DNA from: Scleroderma bovista | Taxonomy: Eukaryota > Basidiomycota > Agaricomycetes > Boletales > Sclerodermataceae | Assembly: GCA_037178675.1 (NCBI GenBank) | Contig: JAYMGJ010000703.1 | Span: 1-22,884 of the forward strand | Length of the DNA: 22,884 nucleotides | Reading direction: 5' to 3' | In this document: positions 10,400 through 19,504 of the stretch, in pieces | Numbering within the stretch: position 1 is the stretch's first letter | Layout: the number at the start of each line of letters is the position of its first letter | Notes under the pieces: generated by a model | Databases searched by the model: none | Seen by the model: the letters and a program-made list of their open reading frames with translations, nothing else | What the model was told of the DNA's origin: nothing | Position numbers and translations under genes: made by a program

Positions 10400-11210
10400 A
10401 AGGATATACATAGCCAAGAAATCATCCTTTTTCTATATCCTCTTACAAAAATGCTCCATTTGAGCTAAGGAACAAAACTGTAAGAGCAAATTTTATTTCC
10501 ACAAAAATCACAAGAGTACAACTTCCATACACAGCCTAAATTTGGCCACATAAGGGCATTACCATATAGAGTATCAAAATTTACCATACTTGGTAATATT
10601 ATATTTTCAGTAAATATAAAATTCTATATTTTCTATGTCACTCAGGCTAGAACCCAAGCAGTATGATCATCAGGATAACTGTCTGAGGTGAAGTTGACAC
10701 CACCAGTGTACTCTACACTGTTAACTGAAAAGTTGCAGTCACAAAGCTCAGTGGTACTGGCATGGGTAAGGTGACTGTATTGGAGTGCTGGCTATTTGCT
10801 GCCAATGGAGATTGTACTAGGTATTTCAAATGGAACAACCATATTGTTTGATGCTGGCACATTTTCCAAGGAATCTATGTTGTCAAATGTCTGATTCAAT
10901 GGCCAGCATGCAGCATGCTTCAATGAGCACAAGCAGCTTTTGCCTGGGATGCTTTCTGTTTGTAGTGGCCTACTAGTAGTGCATGCTAACCCTAATTTTG
11001 TCAGAATGTTTGGTCTGCCACATGATCAATGGTCCTCTCTGGTCAGTCAATAATCATTTTTCACCCTACTAGTCATGCACATCTGTGACCTGAGTCTAGC
11101 CCACCCTGAAGTTAGAGCTCACTATATACTAGTAGGTGACTAGGCTAGCATCAGAGATATGATTTCTAGGGTTAGGGTTAGAGTGATAGATGTACCTCCA
11201 ATTTGGCCAC

Positions 11211-11246
11211 TGTACAAAAATAGTGGTGTCTAAGTGAACAACACCA
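11211..11246 (-). repeat. Right terminal inverted repeat of nested element
   Basis: Inverted copy of 10364-10399. The mismatches are at arm positions 6, 27 and 34, all C/T or G/A. Confidence 0.93.
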
Positions 11247-11817
11247 TAGATTTCAACCGCCTCGCTTCGCAGGTCCAGGACTATGGGGATGGCGCACTCC
11301 GTCGCCTGTTTTACTCCGGTCTCCCGGACCGTCTCAAGGATGAGATCGCTCGAGTCGGGAAGCCCCTGACTCTGAATGGGCTGAGAGCCCTTTGTCAAGA
11401 GATCGACGCGCACTATTGGGAGCGCAAAGACGAGATCTCCCGTACGACGAAGAGCCAGCCTACCTCGTCCACCCCCAAGCCCTCCAACTCCGGAGGCAAC
11501 ACCCCCAAGCCCAGTCAAGCCAAGACCGGCAACTCCCCCAGCTCCGCCAACACCTCTGGCTCGTCAAAGACGACCAGCAACCAGTCCTCGTCCGGCTCCA
11601 AACCGGACTTGACCAACAAGCTTGGTAAGGACGGGAAGCTGACTGCTGACGAGCGCAAAAGGCGGCTCGACAACAACCTCTGCATGTTCTGTGGAGGAAC
11701 TGGACATTTCACGGACAACTGTCCAAAGAAGTCCAAAAAGGCCAAGGCTCGCGCTGTGGCCGTTGCTGCTGAGTCCGGTAAGACGGACTCTGCTAACTCG
11801 GGTGCTAACTCCGAGTC

Positions 11818-11824
11818 AAAAAAA
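11818..11824 (+). promoter_or_regulatory. Programmed -1 frameshift site, A AAA AAA
   Basis: Seven A bases sit in the gag frame as tcA AAA AAA, the canonical X XXY YYZ arrangement, followed by GAG TAA, the end of gag. Slipping back one base enters the protease frame at 11824, which is open to 12420. I did not fold the downstream sequence; a GC-rich stretch follows and could form a stimulatory stem. Confidence 0.75.
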
Positions 11825-12423
11825 GAGTAAGCAGCTCCCGGCCCTCCGCACAACCGGCGAGCTGCGTTGACTCCGGAAGTGCACCCAAGGAGGCCCGCCT
11901 CAACGCGTCCGCTCTTTTCGACCCAAACTCTCTTATGCCTCATGTTTCCCTTTTATCTCTTGATATACCTAAAATCCGCGCTCTTGTGGACTCTGGTTCC
12001 ACGCATTGTTTTGTAGATTTACAATTCGCGCACAAAAACAACCTTACATCCTACTCCGTCTCTCCTATCCAACTCCGGTTATTCGACGGTACATCAAACT
12101 ATGTAATTACTCAAGCTATCGATTTATCAGTGCAGTTCCCCGCATCCGGTGATGTCACCCCCATGACTTTTTATCTCGCTCCGTTGGATTCTGAATGCTC
12201 GATTGTCCTTGGACATAACTGGCTCACCCGCTATAATCCGTTGATTGACTGGGTATTGAGTAGTTTAACATTCCGGACTCTTGCAGGAAGTTTGCCAGCG
12301 CCCCCATCGACTCCCTCTCCGGTTCTGCCCGGAAACTCTGACTCCGGCCTCTCCGGCCAGTCTACCCCAGGCCTCGTGCCATCTGTCAACACTCCGGTTT
12401 GCAACCTCTGCTTATCTCTCTAA
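11824..12423 (+). pseudogene. pol: pol segment 1: aspartic protease
   Basis: This frame has no ATG until 11935 and is best entered by -1 frameshifting from gag. It encodes a short linker and then a retropepsin-like domain. The catalytic DSG is at 11989-11997 within [13 protein letters not shown], and the closing block [15 protein letters not shown] is typical of gypsy proteases. It cuts the Gag-Pol polyprotein. A Pro/Ser-rich linker follows, and the frame stops at TAA 12421-12423. The RT domain continues in the next frame, so this segment is disconnected in the present copy. Confidence 0.85.
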
Positions 12424-15377
12424 TCAACGCAGCCGCATTCGTGCGTGCGTGCAGTTTGGAAGGATCCACGAAGTACCAACTCCAGCTGCGTCCTGCGGAC
12501 TCAGCAAAAGCCCGGTCTTCTTCTATATCAACTCCGCTGGACTTGGACATCATCCCTCCGGAATATCGCGACTATGCGGACGTGTTCAGCAAGGCGAAAG
12601 CCTCTGAACTTCCCCCGCATCGCGACTACGATTTGAAGATCGAGCTCGAAGAAGGTACCTCACCACCTTTGGGAACCCTATACTCACTGTCTCCGGTCGA
12701 GCTCTCCGCCCTCCGGACATTTATCGATGAGAATCTCAATACAGGTTTCATCCGCCCTACCGCTTCCTCTCACGCTGCTCCGGTCCTCTTCGTCAAGAAG
12801 AAGGACGGCTCCCTCCGCCTATGTGTTGATTTTAGAGGCCTTAACAAAATCACCAAAAAGGATCGCTATCCACTCCCCCTTATCTCTGACCTATTGGACT
12901 CACCCAGCCGTGCTAAAATCTATTCCAAGATTGACCTCCGGCACGCGTACCACCTGGTCCGGATTGCTCCGGGCGACGAATGGAAGACCGCTTTCCGTAC
13001 GCGCTACGGGTCCTACGAGTGGTTAGTAATGCCCTTTGGCCTCACTAACGCCCCTGCAGCATTCCAGCGCTTTGTCAACACCATCTTTGCTGACATGCTG
13101 GATGTCTGTGTCGTCGTGTACCTCGACGACATCCTCATCTACTCTGAGGATATGGAGTCTCACCAGCAGCATGTCCGGGAGGTACTCCGGCGACTCCGGT
13201 TACATGGCCTCTTCGCCAAACTGGAGAAGTGCGAGTTCCACTCAGACTCAGTGGAATACCTTGGCTACCGTCTATCCCCTGAAGGTCTGACTATGTCTCC
13301 GGAAAAAATACAAACCATCTCCAATTGGCCTGAACCTCGTAAGGTAAAGGACATCCAATCCTTCTTGGGATTCGCCAACTTCTACCAGCGTTTCATTTTC
13401 AATTACTCCGACATTGTGGTTCCTCTTACCTGGCTCACCCGGAAAGATGCTCCTTGGATCTTCTCCGAGGACTGTCGACGCGCTTTCAATGCTCTCAAGC
13501 ACGCCTTCACTACCGCGCCCATACTCACTCATTTCATTCTGGACACCCCTATCATCGTGGAAACGGACGCCTCTGACTACGCTGTCGCTGGCATCCTGTC
13601 TATTACCTGCGCAGACGGAGAGATCCGTCCGGTCGCTTTCTACTCCCGGACCTTGACTGCTCCGGAGCTGAACTATGATACCCACGATAAGGAACTCCTT
13701 GCCATCTTTGAGGCATTCCGGAACTGGCGCCACTACCTTGAAGGTTCCGCCTCTCCTATTGACGTCGTCACTGACCACAAAAATCTAGAGTATTTCTCTA
13801 CCTCGAAAGTCCTCTCCCGCCGGCAAGCCCGGTGGTCCGAGTTCCTCTCTCAGTTTAACCTTGTCATTCGTTTCCGCCCCGGGAAACTCGGTGCCAAGCC
13901 GGACGCTCTCACTAGACGATGGGACGTCTACCCCAAAGAGGGGGATAGTGGCTACGCCCGTGTTAACCCACAAAATCTCAGGCCGGTGTTCACTCAAGAC
14001 CAACTGACTAACTCCCTTCGCACAACCATTTTAGAGTTCCCGGTCCTTCGTCGAGCAGTCGCCATCATGGACGTGGAAACACTCCACAACGACATCTTAT
14101 CTGCTCTCCCCTCAGATCCCATTGCCCAGATCCACCTCTCAGACTCACCGGACTCTCGTTGGTCCACTGATGAGGCAGGTTTCCTCCGCCTAGATGGTCG
14201 CATCTATGTACTGGACCTGGACGGTCTCCGCCTCCGGGTACTCCGGTATCACCATGATCACCCACTCTCTGGCCACTTTGGGCAAAACCAGACTTTGGAA
14301 CTAATCCGGCGTAAGTATACCTGGCCTGGTCTTAGGACCTTCATCAAAGACTACATCTGGTCATGCACCTCCTGCGCTCGAGCTAAGACACCGCGCCATC
14401 GACCCTATGGGTTACTAAAACAGCTTCCTGTCCCGGAAAGACCTTGGAACTCCATATCCATGGACTTTATTGAGCAACTCCCTGGCTCAACTGGATTCAC
14501 AGCTATCCTGGTCGTAGTAGACAGGCTCTCTAAACAGGCCATCTTCATCCCTACCCACGACACCATCACTAGCCCAGAGCTCGCGAAGCTCTTCCTTCTT
14601 CATGTATTCTCCAAGCACGGTGTTCCCGCCCACGTCACTTCAGATCGCGGTACAGAGTTTGTCTTGCACTTTTTCCGGTCACTCGGAAAAGCCCTCAACA
14701 TGCGCCTCCACTTCACCTCCGGTTACCACCCGGAGGGCGATGGCCAGACAGAGCGGTCCAACCAGACACTTGAACAATATCTCCACGTCTACTGCAATTA
14801 TCAGCAGGACAACTGGGCGGACCTACTCCCACTGGCGGAGTTCGCTTACAACAACGCACCTAGTGCTACCACCGGAGTCTCACCATTCTTCGCCAATAAA
14901 GGTTATCATCCCAACATCTCCGTCTACCCAGAACGCGATATGACCTCTGCACGGGCTCGTGATTACGCGGTCGACCTCGAGTCGCTGCATCAATATCTTC
15001 GAGAAGAAATGGCCAACGCGCAACTTCACTACCAAGGTCCGGCTGATGCCAAACGTACTCCGGCACTGGACTTCAAAGTGGGCGACCAAGTATACGTCAA
15101 AGCCAAATACTTCTGGTCTACTCGACCATCTAAAAAGCTATCAGAGAAGAACCTGGGGCCCTACTCTATCATCGCGCAAGTAGGCTCCCTCTCTTTTACG
15201 CTCCATCTTCCAGATTCCATGCGCGCCATTCATCCCGTCTTCCATGTCTCCCAACTCGAACCGGCCATACCCAACACCATACCGGACCGGATACAGCCTC
15301 CTCCGCCACCGGTCGAAGTTGATGGTGAACTGGAGTTCGAGATCTCTGAGATCCTCGACTCCAAGGTTGACCGTTGA
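12342..15377 (+). pseudogene. pol: pol segment 2: RT, RNase H, integrase
   Basis: The frame is open from 12342, after a TGA, to TGA 15375-15377. It has no proper ATG start, so it was once continuous with protease. Counting from the codon at 12399: [10 protein letters not shown] lead-in at about 5; reverse transcriptase about 90-265 with catalytic YLDD at 241-244 (13119-13130); RNase H about 385-505 with Asp390, Glu432, Asp459 and Asp502; integrase zinc finger His621, His626, Cys656, Cys659; integrase core Asp689, Asp749, Glu785 with 35-residue spacing between the last two; GPY/F module at about 919-955. It ends inside the chromodomain (EFEISEILD). All catalytic residues are present, so decay is confined to the two ends of the segment. 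Confidence 0.92.
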
Positions 15378-15542
15378 CGAAAATCGTGCAAGCTTTTGTA
15401 CTTGGTACGTTGGTCCGGTTACGAAGGAACTGACGAAGAAACGTCATGGCTTCTCACCACTGAACTTGGCAACGCTACGGAACTCTTAGAAGATTACCAT
15501 GTCCGGTATCCGGACAAACCCGGACCACTTGTGTCCATGTAG
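15378..15542 (+). pseudogene. pol: pol segment 3: remainder of chromodomain
   Basis: In the same frame as RT-integrase, directly after the TGA, 54 codons read RKSCKLLYLVRWSGYEGTDE and on to TAG 15540-15542. With EFEISEILDSKVDR before the stop this forms a chromodomain, which in chromoviruses guides integration to modified histones. The cage aromatics appear present: Phe before the stop, and Trp and Tyr in RWSGY after it. The TGA is followed by C, a leaky context, but it also fits a CGA codon mutated at CpG. Confidence 0.85.
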
Positions 15543-15706
15543 TATTACTCTCGCCTCCGTTTCCCTTATCTGTTTCTTTTATCTGTTTCCCCTATCTGTT
15601 TCACTCTGTAATATCACTCACTCTCAAATCCAGCCACTTTTCTCTATAAACAAAAAAGTAAAACTAAATTACATTTTCTATTTACAAGGAGTCCGGACCG
15701 GACCAC
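15543..15706. terminator. Convergent 3' region of pol and the antisense gene
   Basis: 164 bp lie between two facing stop codons. The plus strand has three near-copies of TATCTGTTTC (about 15566-15602), then an A/T-rich stretch. 3' end signals for both transcripts should lie here or overlap the neighbouring gene. No strong AATAAA is seen. Confidence 0.35.
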
Positions 15707-16761
15707 CTACTCCGGCACACCGCTGCCAGGGTTCTCCTGCTCCTCATGGAGCCCCTGGACTTCTTGTTCGACCTCCTCCGGGTCGACCTCCACCTCGCTG
15801 TCCTCCGACTCCTCGTCCTTGTCCCAGGGCGCCGTAAAGAAACGACACTCCTCGAGAAAAGTCTCGAGGCCGGCCATCAACCGCTCATTTCCCCTCACCA
15901 CCGAGTGAGTGGCATCCGCGACCCGGCGCATCTGACCGGTCATCTCCTCCACCGCCCCAGTCAACTGGTCCAGTCGTTCCAAGAACGGCCCAGGGTCAAA
16001 CCCGGACCGTTTCCCAGACAGCCCCGGCACTTCGACGATGTCGTTGTCGTCGTTGACGACCTTCGCCAGCTTCTTCTTCTTCCGCTTTTCACCGCCTCGC
16101 GGTGACGTCGCCACCTCCTTCTCCTTCGCCTTACCCTTGCCTTTGTCCACTACCGGACCGGGACCCCCCACCTCCGGCCACTTGCACTTCTCCTTGAGGC
16201 CAGCGCACTTCATGCACGCGCGCTGCTTGGGTTTTTCCGGGTCTCGTTTGCACTTGGCCTTGTGCTTCGCACAGCGAATGCACCTGCCAAAAAATTAATA
16301 AAGTAACAAGGGAATAAAATTTAAAAAAATACTTACCAGACATTGTCGCTCCGGTCTTCACTCGGACCCGCCTCCAGTTCCTCCCTTGCTCGCTTCTTCA
16401 ATGCCTCCTGCGCCATCGCTCTCTGCCTCGCGGCGACCTCTGCAGCCCTCCGTTGCACCTCCACCCTGTCCTTCTCCGCCTGCTCCCGCGCTTGGCGTTC
16501 CGCCTCCGCCTTCGCTCTCTCCGCCTCCTCTCGTGCTCTCGCCTCCGCCTCCTCACGTGCTCGTCTCTCCGCCTCTTCCCTGCACTGCTTCTCCTCCCTC
16601 TTCACTTGCTTGCGACAACGGCGCTCCTTCGCCTTGGCGTCGAGAACGTCGGACTCGTCCTCGCTACCGGACTGTAACTCCGGTGTTGGGGCCTTCGTCC
16701 AATCCTTGGACTCGGTGGCAGCAGGGGCAGCGGGGCTGACGGACTTGGCAATGGCAGACAT
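15707..16761 (-). CDS. Antisense accessory protein: coiled coil plus Zn2Cys6-like cluster
   Basis: Two exons, 16761-16337 and 16283-15707, are joined across a 53-bp GTAAGT...GCAG intron, giving 333 aa. The start MSAIAKSV (16761) lies about 50 bp after a TATAAA box; an upstream in-frame ATG at 16794 is also possible. Residues about 55-130 are an Arg/Glu/Ala-rich charged helix or coiled coil. The intron joins Trp142 directly to the first Cys of a six-cysteine array (Cys143, 146, 153, 165, 168, 175), spaced CX2CX6CX11CX2CX6C, which matches the fungal Gal4-type cluster. A basic run EKRKKKKLAK follows (possible nuclear signal), then a helical segment and a strongly acidic C terminus. The layout suggests a nuclear DNA-binding protein, but no function is shown. 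It lies wholly inside the retrotransposon, opposite to pol. Confidence 0.85.
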
Positions 16762-16807
16762 TTTCAGATAGCAGTAAATTGGGGGTAAAGGCAAAACCGG
16801 TCTGGGC

Positions 16808-16813
16808 TTTATA
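16808..16813 (-). promoter_or_regulatory. TATA box of the antisense gene
   Basis: On the minus strand CTATAAAG lies about 50 bp upstream of the ATG at 16761, leaving room for a short leader. It is outside the LTR, so the antisense gene seems to have its own promoter inside the element. Confidence 0.6.
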
Positions 16814-16908
16814 GATCCAGAATTCGTACTCAGACATTAACTCCGGACTCCGCATTGTCTTAGGCGACCACACGTCAGCCTCGTTGGGGCCTCATGGGTT
16901 CGGCCCCT

Positions 16909-16918
16909 AAAAGGGGGA
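16909..16918 (+). promoter_or_regulatory. Polypurine tract
   Basis: AAAAGGGGGA followed by TAC directly before the 3' LTR (TGTTACGACC). This is the usual plus-strand primer position and composition for gypsy elements. Confidence 0.85.
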
Positions 16919-16921
16919 TAC

Positions 16922-17551
16922 TGTTACGACCATGTCCAACTCCGGATCCTATCCGGTTACTCCGGTCGCATTGCAGCCCCATAGCTCAACTCCGGTCGTT
17001 CTCAGTTACTCTGGTCATGGTCGCGCAGATAACCTTCCGCTAACTACGACCCTTGGTCTATACTCCATTCGCTCTTACTACACCTCGCCGTCTACCCTGC
17101 CTTGACGTGAGTTCTCCGTGAACTCGATATATCCTATACCTTGTAGCTTTTTCACCGGACCTGATTTGTTTTACCCGGTCCTGACTTTATTTTCACCGGA
17201 CCTGACCTAGTCCTAACTCCGGTCGTCCCTTGTCCGCTATTAGGTTGTTTACTTGTCACCGTATGTACTCGACCCTAGTTTCTACTTAGTATAAGTACCC
17301 TCTAGTTTACCTTGTATACCTCAGTCTGAAATCATCTAAGTTACTACTCCTGTCCCCTTGTCTGTCTCCGTCTCCATCTCCACCTGACCGGAACCTACGC
17401 AAGGGATCAACGCTCGTTGTCCTTGTCGTTGAATCCAGTCGGTCGCAACTCCGGCCCGGGCTAACCTCTGCCCAAACCTCTGACCTCTGCCCTCGTCTGT
17501 TTTCATCCAGACTTGACCGGACTTCCTACCGGAGTAGACCCGGACTTGACA
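16922..17551 (+). repeat. 3' LTR, 630 bp
   Basis: Same length and ends as the 5' LTR. Ten differences by eye, all transitions, nine of them at CpG positions in one or the other copy. Confidence 0.96.
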
Positions 17552-17556
17552 GTAGC
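17552..17556. repeat. Target-site duplication, right copy (GTAGC)
   Basis: Exact match to 8801-8805. Confidence 0.95.
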
Positions 17557-19504
17557 ACAGTGAACCACCTTTTCAGCCACATCTCTGCATAAGACATGCA
17601 CAAGCAAAGTTGAAATTTTGTAGGGCATTGCCTCTCCCCACTATGAGGATGGGGTACTTGCAAATGTGGAGCCGGTGCAGGAGGCTCTGCCCGCAAGGGA
17701 GTATAACTTTTTCTGAACTCTGGTTGGATCCAGAAAGTGACCTTATCACCTCGTTTACACAGTCACTCGGGTTGGTGGAAAATGCATGATTTTTCCCCAC
17801 TGATCCACAATTTCGACGACTGCCTAAGCTCTCCATTGACTCTATTAGATAGTTGTGTGGCACCTACTCACTGTGGGAAGTAAAGTCACTGGTATTCAGT
17901 GATTGAATCACCACTTATCAATGTTGACTGCAGTACATATCAGTAATGAAGCACTGAAAATCAGCATCCCTGGATGTCATTCAGCATCTGAGTCAGTGTC
18001 CAAGGCACTGCTTTTGAGTGTCTTGGCCAGTTATTATCAGATGCATTAGCACTACTTTTCAGTGTAGAAGTTACTCAATCCAGCCAGATGCCATTGGTTT
18101 TCATCAGGGAACTTATCAGCCATTCTCATCAGCAAAAGTGGCCAAGGAGAGCTGACCACCATCTTGCCAGGCTGGCACCCCTAGGACCCTGACTCCTCAA
18201 GCCCTTGGCCTCAAGCCCCTCACTGCAACAATCTGCTCTGTCTCAAAGACTCCATATACCATACTTTCACCACCTATATCCTAGTGATGAGCTCAAGAGG
18301 GTCACCCACCCTCCTGATGACCCACCTGCTGAGGCCCTCCCTGACAAGGGCCTCCACTACCAGCATCACTACCAGAAGACAGACCAGTGCCTACAGAAGC
18401 CTGGACACAGGATTATTGAGAGAAAACATGTTGAAGCCTCCCACCTTCTCCTCATCCATCACAACAGTCTCCACTGCTCAGAACTTCCTTGCTGAACACT
18501 CTCTGTTGTCTTAACCATCAGCAACTTAACAAATTTTCTGAAACAACTTATTTGTCTGGAAAGGGCTGAAATAGTCTGGAGGGTCTTAAGGATCTGAGAT
18601 ATCTGAGAATTTTTGGGTATCAGACTGGCCAACTACCTGAAGTTTCTCATCAGCAAACCAACCCTTTTGATTAGCCAAGCTGACAGCATTTGACAGTGCT
18701 TAGCCACCCACCCAGGCTGTCTGACTCTGTACCAGTCTGGTTCAGCCCATTATTCACTCCATTGTATCAGTAAAGTAAAAAAATAAATTTATTAGTACTA
18801 CAAATACAATACAGTGTGGGTCATTCAAAATACATCAGCAAACTGACCCATGCCCTGTACAGTCTGTACAGCTGATTACAGAAAACTACAGCAAGGTACC
18901 CAGTAATACAGGGCTGTACAGAAAATGGACAAAAAAACTGGCCTATAAACCTTGCCTAAAAATTTCACTGAACCTTCTTTGTATCAAAAATAAGCTTTTT
19001 ACATACCAGGTTTGACTGTGGACACTGAATTGCTCATGTGATATGTCAAAACTTGGGGTGGCAAAAGTGCTGTTTTGCTGATGTAGGCAACTTGACTATA
19101 GCAAAAAATTAAATTGTATCTACACCTTCAATACACCTCATGCTGGTATTTAAACTATATAGACATACAGTAGTGTGCTAGAGCTTGAAGGCTATCTGAA
19201 CAGAATATTGAATTTCTCACTTTTTCAAAGTTGAGTTCCCCTGAAAGTGGACTTGAGCTGGAGACTGCTGGAGTTACTATATATGGACATTGGAAGACCA
19301 GACCACCAGCTCCATAATCAGTTGAGCAACACATCAACATTCATCATTACCATAGGTCCACAGTGGCAATGAGACTTGTATTTCTTGACTGCAAATTCAG
19401 CTTGTCATGTGTTTAAACCATTTCTGTTGACATGTGAGGCAAAAAAATGGTGATCAATGAGTGATGTTCTGTACCTGCCATAAGCCAGGTAGTTCAGTCA
19501 CAAA
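17557..19504. other. Gene-free flank including a CpG-free block (17819-19508)
   Basis: No domain-bearing frame or intron structure was found on either strand. From 17819 to 19508 I find no CpG while TpG and CpA are common, as expected for old methylated repeat DNA. The first 260 bp (17557-17818) do contain CpG and may be a separate sequence. No paired repeats that would define an element were found. Confidence 0.6.

Larger units (their letters stand above)
10364..11246. mobile_element. Nested 883-bp TIR element (MITE-like), TA target duplication
   Basis: The 36-bp ends at 10364-10399 and 11211-11246 are inverted copies with three mismatches, all transitions; they begin TGGTG and contain TGTTCACTTAGACACCACTA. 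TA flanks both sides (10362-10363, 11247-11248), and taking out the element plus one TA rejoins gag in frame. No transposase frame is present, so it is non-autonomous. A TA duplication points to the Tc1/mariner group, but the ends do not match a family I can name. The inside is AT-rich with no CpG, and a short AATTTGGCCAC word occurs near both ends. Confidence 0.93.
9503..11830 (+). pseudogene. gag: gag, split by a nested transposon
   Basis: The structural protein of the retrotransposon particle. Coding parts are 9503-10363 and 11249-11830, about 480 codons without the insertion. The N terminus (MTMTTRSHARTT) is followed by an acidic stretch with a poly-Asn run from a CAA/AAC microsatellite. 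A Retrotrans_gag-like capsid region then runs from the EPDTFDGTDPKKL block (about residue 175) across the insertion to about residue 350. A Ser/Lys-rich linker follows, and a CCHC zinc knuckle (CX2CX4HX4C, residues 432-445) that binds RNA. The insertion after residue 287 adds 885 bp, a multiple of three, but brings a stop at 10466-10468, so the protein would be truncated within the capsid region. An earlier in-frame ATG at 9455 is less gag-like. The 3' end holds a -1 frameshift site. Confidence 0.9.
8806..17551 (+). mobile_element. Ty3/gypsy chromovirus LTR retrotransposon, 8,746 bp
   Basis: Two 630-bp LTRs (TGTTACGACC...TTGACA) flank gag, protease, RT, RNase H, integrase and chromodomain in the gypsy order, all between 5-bp GTAGC duplications. 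The domain order and C-terminal chromodomain place it among fungal chromoviruses. Extra features are an antisense gene near the 3' LTR and a nested 883-bp DNA element in gag. Three coding lesions (nested insertion, protease-RT frame break, TGA in the chromodomain) make this copy unlikely to move by itself, although its LTRs, polypurine tract and priming site look usable. Confidence 0.96.

Noticed and set aside
13272..14265. Minus-strand frames opposite pol
   Set aside because: Shadows of the RT-integrase frame. Unlike the antisense gene at 15707-16761 they have no TATA box, intron or motif.
17573..17863. 96-codon minus-strand frame right of the retrotransposon
   Set aside because: No recognisable block, no flanking intron signals, and its end lies at the insertion site. 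I also looked for snRNA signatures in this stretch and found none.
18205..18495. Plus-strand frame of 96 codons
   Set aside because: It starts at TTG, lies in the CpG-free block and shows no conserved motif.
17881..19470. Weak inverted similarity (TGGTGAT words) near both ends of the CpG-free block
   Set aside because: Only about seven contiguous bases match and there is no target duplication.
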